Below are positions 35,301 through 45,715 of a DNA stretch of 64,000 nucleotides, piece by piece (the stretch's first letter is position 1; each line of letters starts with the position of its first letter). The DNA is from Symsagittifera roscoffensis (Eukaryota; Xenacoelomorpha; Acoela; Convolutidae): NCBI RefSeq assembly GCF_963678635.1, contig NC_087069.1, positions 16,774,660 through 16,838,659 on the forward strand. The letters run 5' to 3'. Both the position numbers and the translations under genes were made by a program. Under the pieces are notes generated by a model. The model ran no database searches. It was not told where the DNA came from and saw only the letters and a program-made list of their open reading frames with translations.

Positions 35301-38300
35301 GAAGTTAAAGGTAACTAAGTCTTAACAATTTGGGCCCGCGGAAAATTAATTAGATTGACCTGAAACACTGATTTTTCATTTTTTTGAGGATCTGCCTCCA
35401 CTAACAAAAACACTGGGAACACCACCTTATAATTATCTTTATTACTTGCTCACCATTCAGGAATTTTAATATTCGACACTTTTAAATTTGTTGTTTGCGA
35501 CTTACCGATTTCATCGATATGCCCATCATTACGAAAAGAACAATCTCTGTCTCTTTCCTCCCTAGCAAAATCCATCCGACTACTACAACCCCCACTCCCC
35601 GAAGCCTCGCCCATCGGCATAATTGGCGACACGCAAATCGGCGGCTGATCCATTTCACCAAGCGAAGAACACTTGCTGGTGTTTATATCGTTCTCGTTAT
35701 TATTCTGGAAGTCGTCGTCGAGTAAAGAGTGGTTGTGGTCATCGTAGCCGAATAGAAGCGGTCGGCTGATACTCATGATTTCGTAGTCCTGCAGATTCAG
35801 TTTGTTCGGACTGGATGAAGATGGAGTTTTGCTCTAAGAAAGAAACACAAAATACTCATCTTAAGGTTCGAAACAAGCATTCTTCGATTCGAATAAGAGA
35901 AAGATCGATTATTTTTGACAATAGCCACCAACAGATGTTTGCAAAAGAGCAAAAAAAATTGAATTGCAAACTTTCATCTTTCGAAGAAAGAAACATACCA
36001 GGTTGAAGCTCTTTGAATTTCAAGAACTGTTTATGAATGGCACTTTCTTTTTAAAATAAACCCAATTTAAGAAAACTGGATCGAAAGGTAAATTTTCTTA
36101 CTAATCAATGAGAATTAAAAGGCGATCAGATGGTTGATGTTTAGGTTTTTGTTAAGGGGTTGCTAAATTGATCCAAGTAGATTATTTAATCTAAATAAAA
36201 CTGCGCATTAACCACGGCTATTTCCCGCAGCAGGCGATGAATTGCTTTGTGAATATTCATGATGAACATGTGAATTTTAAATTACCGATGATGGATAATT
36301 GAAACATGCCCCTGCTTCTGTGTCGTATTCGCAGCTGTTCTGTGTGAATAAATGAGCTGAAACAACAAATCAATTCGTCAATTGAATACGCTACAAGGCC
36401 TGGTCCAATAACAAAAAACAATAGCTTACAGGGAGTTGAAGATATCATTGAAGTCAAGCAGACGGACCAAAAACGACTGATTAATTTTAAATTTCGAACA
36501 TATACAGATGGCTTTGAAGCTCTTTGACTGTCCTTTGTTCCTTCATTTTTGTTCCCTCGTCAAACGAAATCAAAATTAAATCGATAAAAAATAAGAGCCT
36601 ACAGAAAATAGGAAAAGTCTCAACAAATTCAACGAAACCTAAACAAATTGTTAATTTCAATCGTAATTTACCATAATTTTAGCAAATTAATTGAACTGAA
36701 CGCAAAAAGAAAAATTCAACTCGCGAAAAACTCATCTACCGTTCCTCAAGTTTTTTTGAACTTTTTGGTGAGCAAACATAAAAAAAATAACATAACCGAA
36801 GAAAAGTCTTCACTAGTTCATTGACATTGAAGCACGCACCAAAAACGCACAAAAACAAAACTTCAAAAATTTACACAAAGCAAAGCGAGAACAAGACAAA
36901 AGGGAGCTCTAAAAAGTGAAAATAAAGAGGTAAAAATAAGCCTTGAATATCAAAACTTTTATATGTGTCGGATTCGAGCCACCAACCTCGAGATTTGAGT
37001 GTCTAACGTCCATAAATATGCGTAACTAAGAAAGCAGCTACAGAGGCTAAAAAAATGCCAACACAACGTAGCAGAAAAGCTACCAAACATAAACATAGCC
37101 AGTGCTAAGTGCAGCAGAGATACTACAACCTGTAGATTAGGAGTCGCTTTCCATATGTGCCACATTCGTTTGCACATCGTCATGCACTAGCCACCAACAA
37201 AGTAGAAAACAGATTTCATGAAAATGTAAAACACTTCAGACAATGATTATAGCAAGTGCCACCAAATTAGCCTTTTAATTTGCTAGTTACTTTGGAAAAA
37301 GATTCTATTATTGAAAATTTTGTGCTCGCTAGCGGAAACACAAAAATCGACACGAATAAACATTCAAAAAGAAATCAATTTGTTCATTTCAAACGAGACA
37401 AAATCAGCTACCTAAGACGACAAAACGTAAACAGCCATACGAATTTCCGACAATCAATTTTGTCATTGAAATTTCGAATTTTTTTTTGAAATTTCGAAAA
37501 ATTTTATCCCAAAAAAGCGCTAAATTACTCAAAGTGAGCTAACTTAACTCAATTAAACCTAAGTTTTTACGTTTCAAAATAAGCTATTGTAAGCTTTTAA
37601 CCAAGTAATATAAAACTGCTCGCTCGCTTTATCCGCTCGAAAAAAGACGAAAAATTCAAATTTTCAATCCGGTTTTTCTCGACACTGGGAAGATTATTCT
37701 CGACACTGTGAATCACGATCAAGAGCTTTAATATGATATATCACTCAACCCAGTCCGCTGATTATTTGTGGTTCCTGATTTTGCGTGGAAAACAAGACAA
37801 TAAACTAAACCACACCCGAATACAAAGTTCTTCCACATTTGCAATGGTCGAAACAACTCTGTGGTCAAGAAGAAAGGCTTTCCTAGCTACACTTTAATTG
37901 AGTACCCGATTATGCGATGGTTCAAGGCAGAACAGCCTTTTAGCACAAAAATAATTTAAAAATACTAGAAGTAGAAAAAATGACAAAAAAAATCGGTTAA
38001 GTTATCCCTTTGTCCAGAGAGAGAAAGGTTTTTTAATGACGCCTAACTTGAGAAAAAGGAATAAATTTAATAGATAATATTCAAATAGTTGCTTCGAAAT
38101 AAGTTAAAAATGAGCTGTCCGTGTCTTTCAAAATGCCGTCCACTAAGTATACGGTCAGTAAAATTAGAGGACACCCCCCGTAGCTACGTCTAACCTAGAA
38201 CAGAAGAGAGGTCGTAGTCAGGCGGTATACTTAATGCAGTCTGTGTTGCCCTCGCTTCACTGTTAAACTCCATCGTGTTCTCCTCTCTGATTTCATGCAG

Positions 38301-39662
38301 ATTTTGATGTCCGTTATCTGAAACAAAAAATCACTTCAGAGCTCTTTAAAATCAATTGGGGCAAAGAACTTACTCAATGAAGGCAGTTAAAAGACAGCCG
38401 TTAATCATTAAGACGAACCAAACCAACTAAAATAAAATCCTTGTTTAATATAATAATATTTTTCTTTCCTTAATAAAGCACAGTTGAAAATGAATGGTCG
38501 GAACTTTGAGGCCAGCGGGCCAGCGGCAATAAGCCGGTAAAAACTTTACATTCAAAAAGTATTACTCTCACAAAAACTGCAAGCAGATCACTTTACTGAC
38601 GACGAGATATATTTTTTAAATCGGACAATTTAATGACGCAAATACGAAAAAACAAGATGGTGAACTTATTTTACCCATTGTTTTATTTTCAGCATAGTGA
38701 AATGAATTAACTATGAATGGTTCAAGATTTCTATATCCAACTAGATTAGATTATCCAAAAAATAATGACCAAAACACAAAGCATGAAAACTTAATTACCA
38801 GTCTTATTCAGCTAAAATTTAAAACTTTTTGCAACTGCTTTTTCGTATCTTGTGATTTTAGATCAAACAACAGATCGGCAAATAGACTTACTGGAATTAT
38901 TGAAATCATCAGAATTTCTACTTCTGTCGTGCTTTATGTATGGTGAGAAGTCACTGATAACACTTCCAGTCGAAATTGGACTGAGTGGCACTTGTCTGAA
39001 GAACTCATCAATACTATTTTGACTCCTGTCATCCAACTCCCAATCTGTCCTGCTACGTGACTGGCGCTTAATTTCTTTTGAGCCAATTTTAATTGGGTTA
39101 GCGATAAGTTGAAAGTACGGTGACAAGAAAGCTTTGTTCTCGTCTATTGTGATCTGTAAAAACACAAATTCGTATCAGAAGTACCGAGTTGTACCTCTTA
39201 TGTTCCGATCACGTGTTCCGACCACTGAGAGAGCTGAAGAACGTCTTCCGGGATATTTTAGTTTTTAAACTTTCTTCTACGCAAACCAAGAACCCTACAT
39301 AATCATCAGAATGATTCGAGTGATAAATTATACTAACGCAATGTCAGACGTCATTCGAATGACATTAAAAAACTTTCAATATGCTTTCTAAATTTCTTCG
39401 TTTATTACCATTAAAGAATGTCGTAACTATAAAAAACGTATCTACATTAGGAAAATAGGCCTACATTTGTCTCCAATGGGCCTCCCCCACCAAAGGATGG
39501 TGAAAACGCTGAATGTCTCAAACGTTTATCCAAATCTTTATCGAATGGATTCTCAATTTCATATCCAGAAATAGAACTGCGACTGGACGATGGTGGTGTA
39601 GATGTAGAGAAAAAATCTCTGGAGGGCCCTGGAGTCGACATACCTTGCACATCATCAAACAT
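32397..39662 (-). CDS. BORA: Aurora borealis-like protein (Bora), six exons
   Basis: Exons (minus strand): 39662-39465, 39153-38892, 38317-38195, 36356-36286, 35833-35506, 34015-32397. All junctions are GT-AG with matching phase, giving 866 residues and a TAA stop. Known family role: a mostly disordered cell-cycle protein that activates Aurora A and lets it phosphorylate Polo-like kinase 1 for mitotic entry. Seen here: an N-terminal TP-rich stretch; ENPFD at 37-41 followed by FSPSF at 53-57 (Bora proteins have an NPFE ... SPSVF pair); SIDEFF at 113-118 followed by LSPIS; the segment TQTALSIPPDYDLSSVL at 178-194, which fits the conserved Bora block; CVSPIMPMG in exon 5; and a long Ser/Asn-rich last exon with many S/T-P sites. 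EDSGFAAGS at about 477-485 resembles a beta-TrCP phosphodegron, known in vertebrate Bora. The start ATG at 39662 is inferred: a TTTTAG acceptor-like sequence lies just before it, so a further 5' exon is possible. Confidence 0.78.
34680..35230. repeat. Dispersed repeat family A, copy 5 (Bora intron 5)
   Basis: Contains CAGTTGGAAAAGTGTGAGAA, ACCGTTTATGATTGGCAC, GAGAAACTGGATCAATAGG, the palindrome-related GAGGTGAAGTTGCACTTCGC and the tail AGGTTGGAAAAAAAGAAAG with ACACAAGC...TTGTGTAATCA. Confidence 0.65.
35930..36110. repeat. Dispersed repeat family A, copy 6, truncated (Bora intron 4)
   Basis: Contains AGCTCTTTGAATTTCAAGAA, TGTTTATGAATGGCAC and AAACTGGATCGAAAGGTAA. Confidence 0.6.
36930..37130 (-). 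repeat. tRNA-derived SINE (Bora intron 3)
   Basis: GGATTCGAGCCACCAACC (reversed B-box region) is followed by AAGCAGCTACAGAGGCTAAA and ATGCCAACAC, shared with the copy at 23270-23520. Confidence 0.55.
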
Positions 39663-40069
39663 TTCTAAAACTGTTTCATATTTCAAAACTTAATCCAAAA
39701 AACCGACCGCAGCCTAGATAGATGGTGGCTTTCCGAGATTTGTGATATAGACAGGTGATTGATACAACCTGATGAATAACATACCAAAACTGTAACCTAA
39801 ATTCATTTTGAAAATATTGGAAAGATTCTTCTAAAGAATTCAGAAGATATGCAATATCTCTTTTCAATACCCCATTTTAATTGACCCCTTTTTAAAATAT
39901 CTCCTTTCAATCACTTTCGTGTAATTTTACCTTATCTAATGTTTGAAAGAAAAGACTGAAAAACTGCTACAATCCACGTCTTCAAACTAAAATTGCTAAA
40001 AAACTCAAAAATCACCAGAATTACAAGGAGCTTCTGGAATACTCGAAAGAAGCCAAACTTTCACAAAAA

Positions 40070-40290
40070 GTCCTTTCTGCGAGAACTAAGCCGACAAAAT
40101 AGATAATAATCAAAAATAGCCGAAAACTTTCAATTTGCAAAAATAGGTCTCGACAGGAATCGAACCCCGTGCAATCTTGTCGCAAAAATGTCTGCTGGAA
40201 AGGTTGAACATTCAAGAACTTTAACATTCGCCCTGACATTAGACAGTGACGGAGCGTAGAAAAAGCACATATTGACGACTGCCAGGCGTC
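40070..40290 (-). repeat. tRNA-derived SINE, copy 3 (upstream of Bora)
   Basis: GAGAACTAAGCCGACAAAATA followed by GGAATCGAACCCCG, the same head and B-box as the copies at 29580 and 30115. Confidence 0.55.
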
Positions 40291-40491
40291 AGTTACCCAA
40301 ATTCTAATCGTTTTTTTTTTTTGAAAAAAAAATGTGACATTCGAAAACGGAAAAGGATCATCTGACCTGGAAGATTGACGGTTTTGGCAGATTAGCGACA
40401 ATATTTGAACGATTAGACGAATCGTGAAGGTCGGAATATTCTGGAAATTTTAATTAAGACAACTGGAAACTATCAGAGACCGCTCCGAGTT

Positions 40492-40519
40492 GTAACGATT
40501 GTGTCGCTACAATCGTTAC
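40492..40519. repeat. Perfect 11-bp inverted repeat (hairpin) 5' of the retroelement
   Basis: GTAACGATTGT and its exact reverse complement ACAATCGTTAC are separated by a 6-base loop GTCGCT. It sits 223 bp outside the left LTR edge. Confidence 0.9.
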
Positions 40520-40742
40520 CTAGCAATTCAAGCAAACGCGGAAGGGTGTTGGGACGGTGTGTCCAGCCTTCCTAAAAGAAATAAGGACGCCATTTCCCCG
40601 GATTCCAGAATTCGGAGGGGTCTCGGGATCCGAACTCGAACTGATATAAACTAACTTTTAGCTTCCTCGTCATGCCCTGAATTGAATTTAACTAACATCT
40701 CGATTCATTATCAGATAATGAGAAGCAAGGAGTTGAGGGAAA

Positions 40743-41640
40743 TGTAACAGTCGCCTACTTCGGTCACATATGAGGCTTAAGAAAAATAGGCCCTATAACC
40801 ATTGGCTCAAGAGTCAGGGACACTATCTCTTGTGTTTTTCTACCTCAAGAACGGTCGGAGCCAATTCGGTTCGCTTGCGACATGAGACTAGAACCCGTTA
40901 CAGCTTAAAGGTTACTACCAAAAAATCCCCCCCACTCTAGAAAATAAGAACGTCCCCATACTTAGGTCTCAAATTACCCAAAATACGCGAACGCCGTTAA
41001 AAACAGGGTTGGAACAATCCGTTAAGTTACTTTTTATTGGACAATGGAACTTTGATCTATTTCAAATGGATCAACCTAAAACTCGCCTTATCTCAACATA
41101 ACAATCAAAAAACACACTCGAGAAATTTAAATTGGGGACTCATATGTTGATGCACTCGAGTACAAGGAGTAATTAAATTGGTAAGCAACTCAAGAATTAG
41201 GTAATATAACTATATAAGTTTGATACTGGTCAGTTTTGGTAACGGAAGTAAGTTCTGGCTCTAGAGTTTGAGTTTTTGTATGAACCATTGGGACACTCAA
41301 GCTGTCCAACTTTCCATTGAAGGTTCACTCTAGTTTGTTCCGAATAATAGTTCTCTCTTCTTTTTATTATCTCTCTTCCTATTCCGGAATAAGACAGCTC
41401 TACTCGTGTCCTATTTTATATCTGGAAATTGCGAATAGCAATTTCCTGCTGTTTTTCTTGAGTATTTTCCTGCAATTGTAAATTCGGTCGTTCTGATTTT
41501 TCACTTTGTGTTTTCAGTTGGTTCGAGAAAACTGAGCATGACAGGCTCCATTCGAAATTTTGAAAATTAAAATTCCACTCCAAAATTACGTATTTTCGTG
41601 TCTCTCAAGGTCAAACTTCCAGACATGACCGACTGGCACA
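40743..41640 (-). repeat. 3' LTR of the giant Gypsy element
   Basis: 898 bp. Matches 62207-63117 almost base for base. In element sense it carries a TATATA box at 41216-41211 and an AATAAA at 41038-41033, about 175 bases later, which fits a U3-R-U5 layout. It is the LTR nearest Bora and points toward it. Confidence 0.97.
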
Positions 41641-42078
41641 TACTCCCCAGACTCAAGATCGATGTCCTCATCGCGTGCTGTCTCTGTCAGTGAATCCCCA
41701 GAAGCCCGAGTGTCACTCAAGATACAGTGCCAATGGCCATTTACAGAAGTTTGCAGCAGATTTAAGTTTATCTACCTTCCAAAATTTACTACCATATAAA
41801 TTTTTCACACTATCGCTAAACAGCAATCAAAATATGCACACACATGCACCTTATGAATTCCCGCTTTTTAAGCTGGTGATTTAAAATTTCTTTTGTCCTA
41901 TTCAATCTGGAAATTGTCATGCAGCATTTTGATTTATATAATAGATGTAGCATATTAATAACAGTATCTTATTTGTTAAAATTTCTTTTTCGTGAACCCA
42001 GATTTCATCCGAGTTCATCCTCGAGCCCCCTCCCTCTCAAGACTCAAGACTCTAGAATTTTCCTTTTGAGCCACCGGC
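41641..42078 (-). other. 3' non-coding region of the element with candidate polypurine tract
   Basis: No open frame of note on the coding strand. In element sense it ends TCTGGGGAGTA directly before the LTR, a candidate polypurine tract. CTCAAG (plus strand) occurs four times. Confidence 0.5.
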
Positions 42079-43383
42079 TCACCTTGTGTTCTTCGCCCTC
42101 GAGGTACCCGATCCAGATATTTTTGACACTGTGATCTGTTCCAATAGTGCTTCTTCGTCATCGGAGCTGATCACAATCTCCTCCCAAGCCTTCAGCTGTT
42201 CATAGGATCGCATCCACTCCCTTTGCTCTTGCAATCTCTTCGCTTGATTTGGTAAGCTCTTCACCTTCGACTCTCGGTTCAAACAGAAGGAATTTTGAAG
42301 ACTCAGGCTTACATTCTTCACCAGGTCCTCCTCAAGTATTGACTCCCTCGCTCTAGTGTTGTCTCTGGATACTCTACCCACTCTTTTCCACCCCATTGTG
42401 ATCGCATTTCGATGGGTCAGCAGAGGTCTTTTGAAGGCATCTGGTCCTATCTCGGCCTGCAATTGTCGATATTCCTTTTGGTGTCTCCTCATGTGATCCT
42501 TCGTTGCTACATATAACCAGGATGTTAACGTCGCGCGAAACCAAGGAAAGAATCTCAAGCGGCTCCACACGTGTCTGACCTCCATTGGTATGGCGAACAC
42601 CTTGCATGCTGTCTCGAACAACTCAAGTCTCCTGCTGTAATCTATCGCGTGAATCGACTCCGCTGTTGGCGTCTTCGATTCTCGATAATTTGCTATGTTT
42701 TCTTCCATCCATCGTAGAGCCAGCATTGTGCTCACCACCAAGATGGTCAATTTTTGTTGATGCTCGGGTAATCCCAACGACCTGATTTCTTCTACATCCC
42801 AGATCAGGCAGAGATTGGCTTGGTCTGGGTACCACACTGTCTGCGCCAGACAGTGGCGAGGACAATCCCCGTGTGTGAGGTCGATGCTCCTAAGATTGCG
42901 TTCTCCCGAGGCTTCTAGGAGAGGCTCAAGTTCCATCATCTTCTCGTGTATCACGTCGACTTCTTCCAAGTTTGGGGCACTTACCATGGGTTTCCCAATC
43001 ACGTTTTGTCTCTCGAGGTCACTGGTATTTTCACTCTCTAAGCCTAGAAGTTCTTCACCCCATATTTCACTAAAGTCGTCCCTTTGTTCTTTAGGCACTG
43101 TTCCTCAGATCTTCCTCAACAGCTTGTGTGAATGATGTGACATCCGAGCCAGTCTTACACATTTGGGCACTGAGAAGGCTTTGTCTATCAATACCCTCTG
43201 GCTGGATACTTCTACCATCGCCATGTGCAATGGATAGTGGCTGCCACATAGGTTGGCCATCACTGACCCCACTAGGGACTTCGCATTTAGAGGCAGTCCA
43301 TAGGCTTCGCTCATGGGAAATCCCATCTCCGCTTCGAGTCCAACCTTCCAACTCTTAATGTGTTTCTGGGTCACCTGCAACAC
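42079..43383 (-). CDS. Element ORF, unrecognised (92 + 339 codons in one frame)
   Basis: One frame runs from 43383 to 42079 with a single TGA at 43105-43107. The upstream part (about 92 residues) contains SLVGSVMANLCGSHYPLHMA; the downstream part (339 residues) starts near 43098 and contains a Trp- and Arg-rich middle (VWSRLRFFPWFRATLTSWLY) and an acidic tail (ISSDDEEALLEQ). It overlaps the end of the preceding ORF (to 43355) by 29 bases in another frame, so an indel or frameshift joins them. No family recognised and no signal peptide or clear membrane helix. It is the last coding sequence before the 3' LTR, the place where envelope genes sit in retroviruses, but nothing envelope-like is seen. 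Confidence 0.7.
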
Positions 43384-44290
43384 TCCGGGCCATGACTCCG
43401 CTCAACGCGGTCACCAAGTGGTGTTCTGACTCTAGCCTCTCCAGTGACTGGAGACTACACATTCTTGAGAAGAATCCCAGAGCTGTTGCTAGGTTTACAG
43501 TGGTACTCGCGTAACACTCAGCCATTATCTGTATCTCACTTTTCTCCCTTTCGGTGATATCTTCAAACCAGGTGACTAGGTCTTCTTTCTGGAAAGACTG
43601 TATCCTGACGCACGATCGTCCATAACAGGTGTGCTCGCCATTCCCACACGTCGAGTCAAGACAACTGCCCGGCTCCATCTTCTTTACCGACCCTGTTCCG
43701 CTCGTCATCTCACTTGACTCCTTCATCTGAGGCAGGATCAGTCTATGTACTATACTCAAGGTCGCTAAATCTTCATCCTCTGTCGGCGCCAATCTCACTC
43801 GCTCCGTGACTTCCTCGATCAGGCTCGCATGGGGATGTGGACACCAGGAGGGCCTGAGCAATTTCCACACCACTCCCAGATTCGTGGTCAACTTGCCGTT
43901 CCCGTTACCCATTTTTAATTCTACTCTTTTACTTGAGCGTGGCACACTTATTACTTCCGGTGTTCTCTCGAGAATCAAACCCAGACTAGGTCTCTCTCTC
44001 CACAGGGTCTATCTCCATTATCCTCTCTGTCCAGAACTTCAGCAGCTCCGCCACCTCATAGTTTCTTTGGGCACTTCCAGCTTCTAAGTCTAAGAAAGGG
44101 TTGTATGCCATCCCCATCACTCCAGACACATACTGATACTCTCCCTTCTCGTTGGGTTTCAAGTACTCTCCTGAAGAAGCCAAGTTACGGTGAACGTCGT
44201 GTTTCTCCTCGAACTTCTTGTTGTAGAATTTCCGTATCTCATCTAACTTCTCCTGTGGCTCTCCAGAGATTGCCTAGAACCATCTTCCTT
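43355..44290 (-). CDS. Element ORFs, unrecognised, split by indels
   Basis: Two coding stretches in different frames: one open from within the previous ORF to 43986 (contains YVSGVMGMAYNPFLDLEAGS), and one from about 43999 to 43355 (contains CLDSTCGNGEHTCYGRSC and a hydrophobic TTVNLATALGFFSRM). They meet at a (TC)5 microsatellite at 43991-44000, where a 2-base length change would rejoin them, so slippage probably broke a single ORF. The cysteine cluster in the second stretch could bind metal or form disulphides. No family recognised. Confidence 0.6.
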
Positions 44291-45715
44291 TTCTATCCCA
44301 GTACTCTGGTACACATTCAAGATGACTGTGGAGACTCTCCTTTCCAGCGTCTTGCTTGCAATTGCTCTCTGGTGACATGCTAGGATGGTACTGTCAGTCA
44401 TCATCGACATTGTCCATCTCAAGAAGCAGGTAGCATCCTTCCTCCTTGCCAGGCTCAAGCCTGAGTTGTCCCTAGCAACGTGCTGCATCAGCATTCGATA
44501 TACCTCTAGGTTCTTGCCTCCCAACTTCAACTTGTCGTACGAAGTTAGTGTCTCTAACTCTATTCCCAACAGGCTCCACGCGAACATCAGTTGTCCTGCG
44601 GTCCTAATAAAGGGATTCGACATCAACGGTGATGCCGATGAGGATGTTCTCATCGCTTCTTCAAAATGATTCTTTAACAAGTTCTGCCAAGTTCTCTTCA
44701 GTTGGCTCCACAATTCTAATTTTTTGATACCAGCCTTCTGCTGGGTAGCCCAGTTGCGTCGTTTGCGTGACACTCCACTGTCGAGCTTCTTCAGGCAGTC
44801 TTCCAATTCCTGCAATGTTTCCAGGGCCACCCACCACGGTCGGGCGGTGTTCCTCGTTTTACTTTTCTCAAGAGGATCGCTAGCCACTTGCTTCCCGGTA
44901 GCCTGGTGTTCATTTGAGACCCATTTTTTGCCGACGTCCACTTCCCAGGTCTGCCCGCTTGTCGAACCTCGCTTCATTTTTATCCTCTGAGGCTTGAAGT
45001 CTTTTTCCGTTGTTGAGCTGGTGGGGATCTCCATCTCCTTTTCTACGTCAAGCAGTTTCCTCGGCTCGTAGCAACTCTTGTAGGCTGCTGTCTTCCATCG
45101 TGCCAGAACCATGGGGGCCGTCTCTCTCAAGTTCTTCTCCGAGACCGCATCCGCCGAAGGACTTCCCAATCCCTCCGCGTCTCTCTTCCTCTTGCGAGAC
45201 CTCACGTCTTTACTCGGGGGCGTTGTCGTTACCATCACTGATTCGACTTCCTTGTCTCCCCCCAACCCTTCCAACTCTTGCCTCCCCCCTGCTCGAGCCT
45301 TAAGGATATTTGTACTTTTAATTATATTACTAGTTCCGACCTTATCCCCCCTTACATGTTCAATTATTTTATCGTCAGTTTTTTGTTTCGGAGTAGAGAT
45401 GTCTTTACATTTGTCTTCTCTGGTCTTTCGTGGTGCCTTCCTCAACTCGACCATCTTGGTCAGCAGCTCTCCTCTAGCTTTCTCCTCCAGACATGTCCCC
45501 ACCAGGATAGGTTCTCCGAACTTCACCACCGTGTCCCATAGCTCCTCATTGAAATCGTCCAATGTGGTGTCGTCGTCCACTTCTCGATTAAAATCGCTCA
45601 AGAATCTTCGCCAAGCATCCGCATCCAGGGTACCTAGGAAGGCATCCCTGTTTCCCTCGAAGGTGTTCTTCTCCCTTTTCTCCGCACTCAAGAAGATCAT
45701 TCCCATGTTGGGATT
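44243..45715 (-). CDS. Element ORF, unrecognised basic/acidic protein of about 490 residues
   Basis: Frame open after the TAG at 45716-45718; the first methionines are at 45706 and 45700. The N-terminal part is acidic (NREVDDDTTLDDFNEELW), the middle is Lys/Arg-rich (RSRKRKRD, a likely nuclear signal) and the C-terminal part is helical (FAWSLLGIELETL). The frame is the same as the two preceding ORFs, so this may be the tail of a larger polyprotein. It ends at TAG 44243 where another frame stays open, suggesting a 1-nt deletion. Function unknown. Confidence 0.7.
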   Translation of the reverse strand, partial: NPNMGMIFLSAEKREKNTFEGNRDAFLGTLDADAWRRFLSDFNREVDDDTTLDDFNEELWDTVVKFGEPILVGTCLEEKARGELLTKMVELRKAPRKTREDKCKDISTPKQKTDDKIIEHVRGDKVGTSNIIKSTNILKARAGGRQELEGLGGDKEVESVMVTTTPPSKDVRSRKRKRDAEGLGSPSADAVSEKNLRETAPMVLARWKTAAYKSCYEPRKLLDVEKEMEIPTSSTTEKDFKPQRIKMKRGSTSGQTWEVDVGKKWVSNEHQATGKQVASDPLEKSKTRNTARPWWVALETLQELEDCLKKLDSGVSRKRRNWATQQKAGIKKLELWSQLKRTWQNLLKNHFEEAMRTSSSASPLMSNPFIRTAGQLMFAWSLLGIELETLTSYDKLKLGGKNLEVYRMLMQHVARDNSGLSLARRKDATCFLRWTMSMMTDSTILACHQRAIASKTLERRVSTVILNVYQSTGIEKEDGSRQSLESHRRS

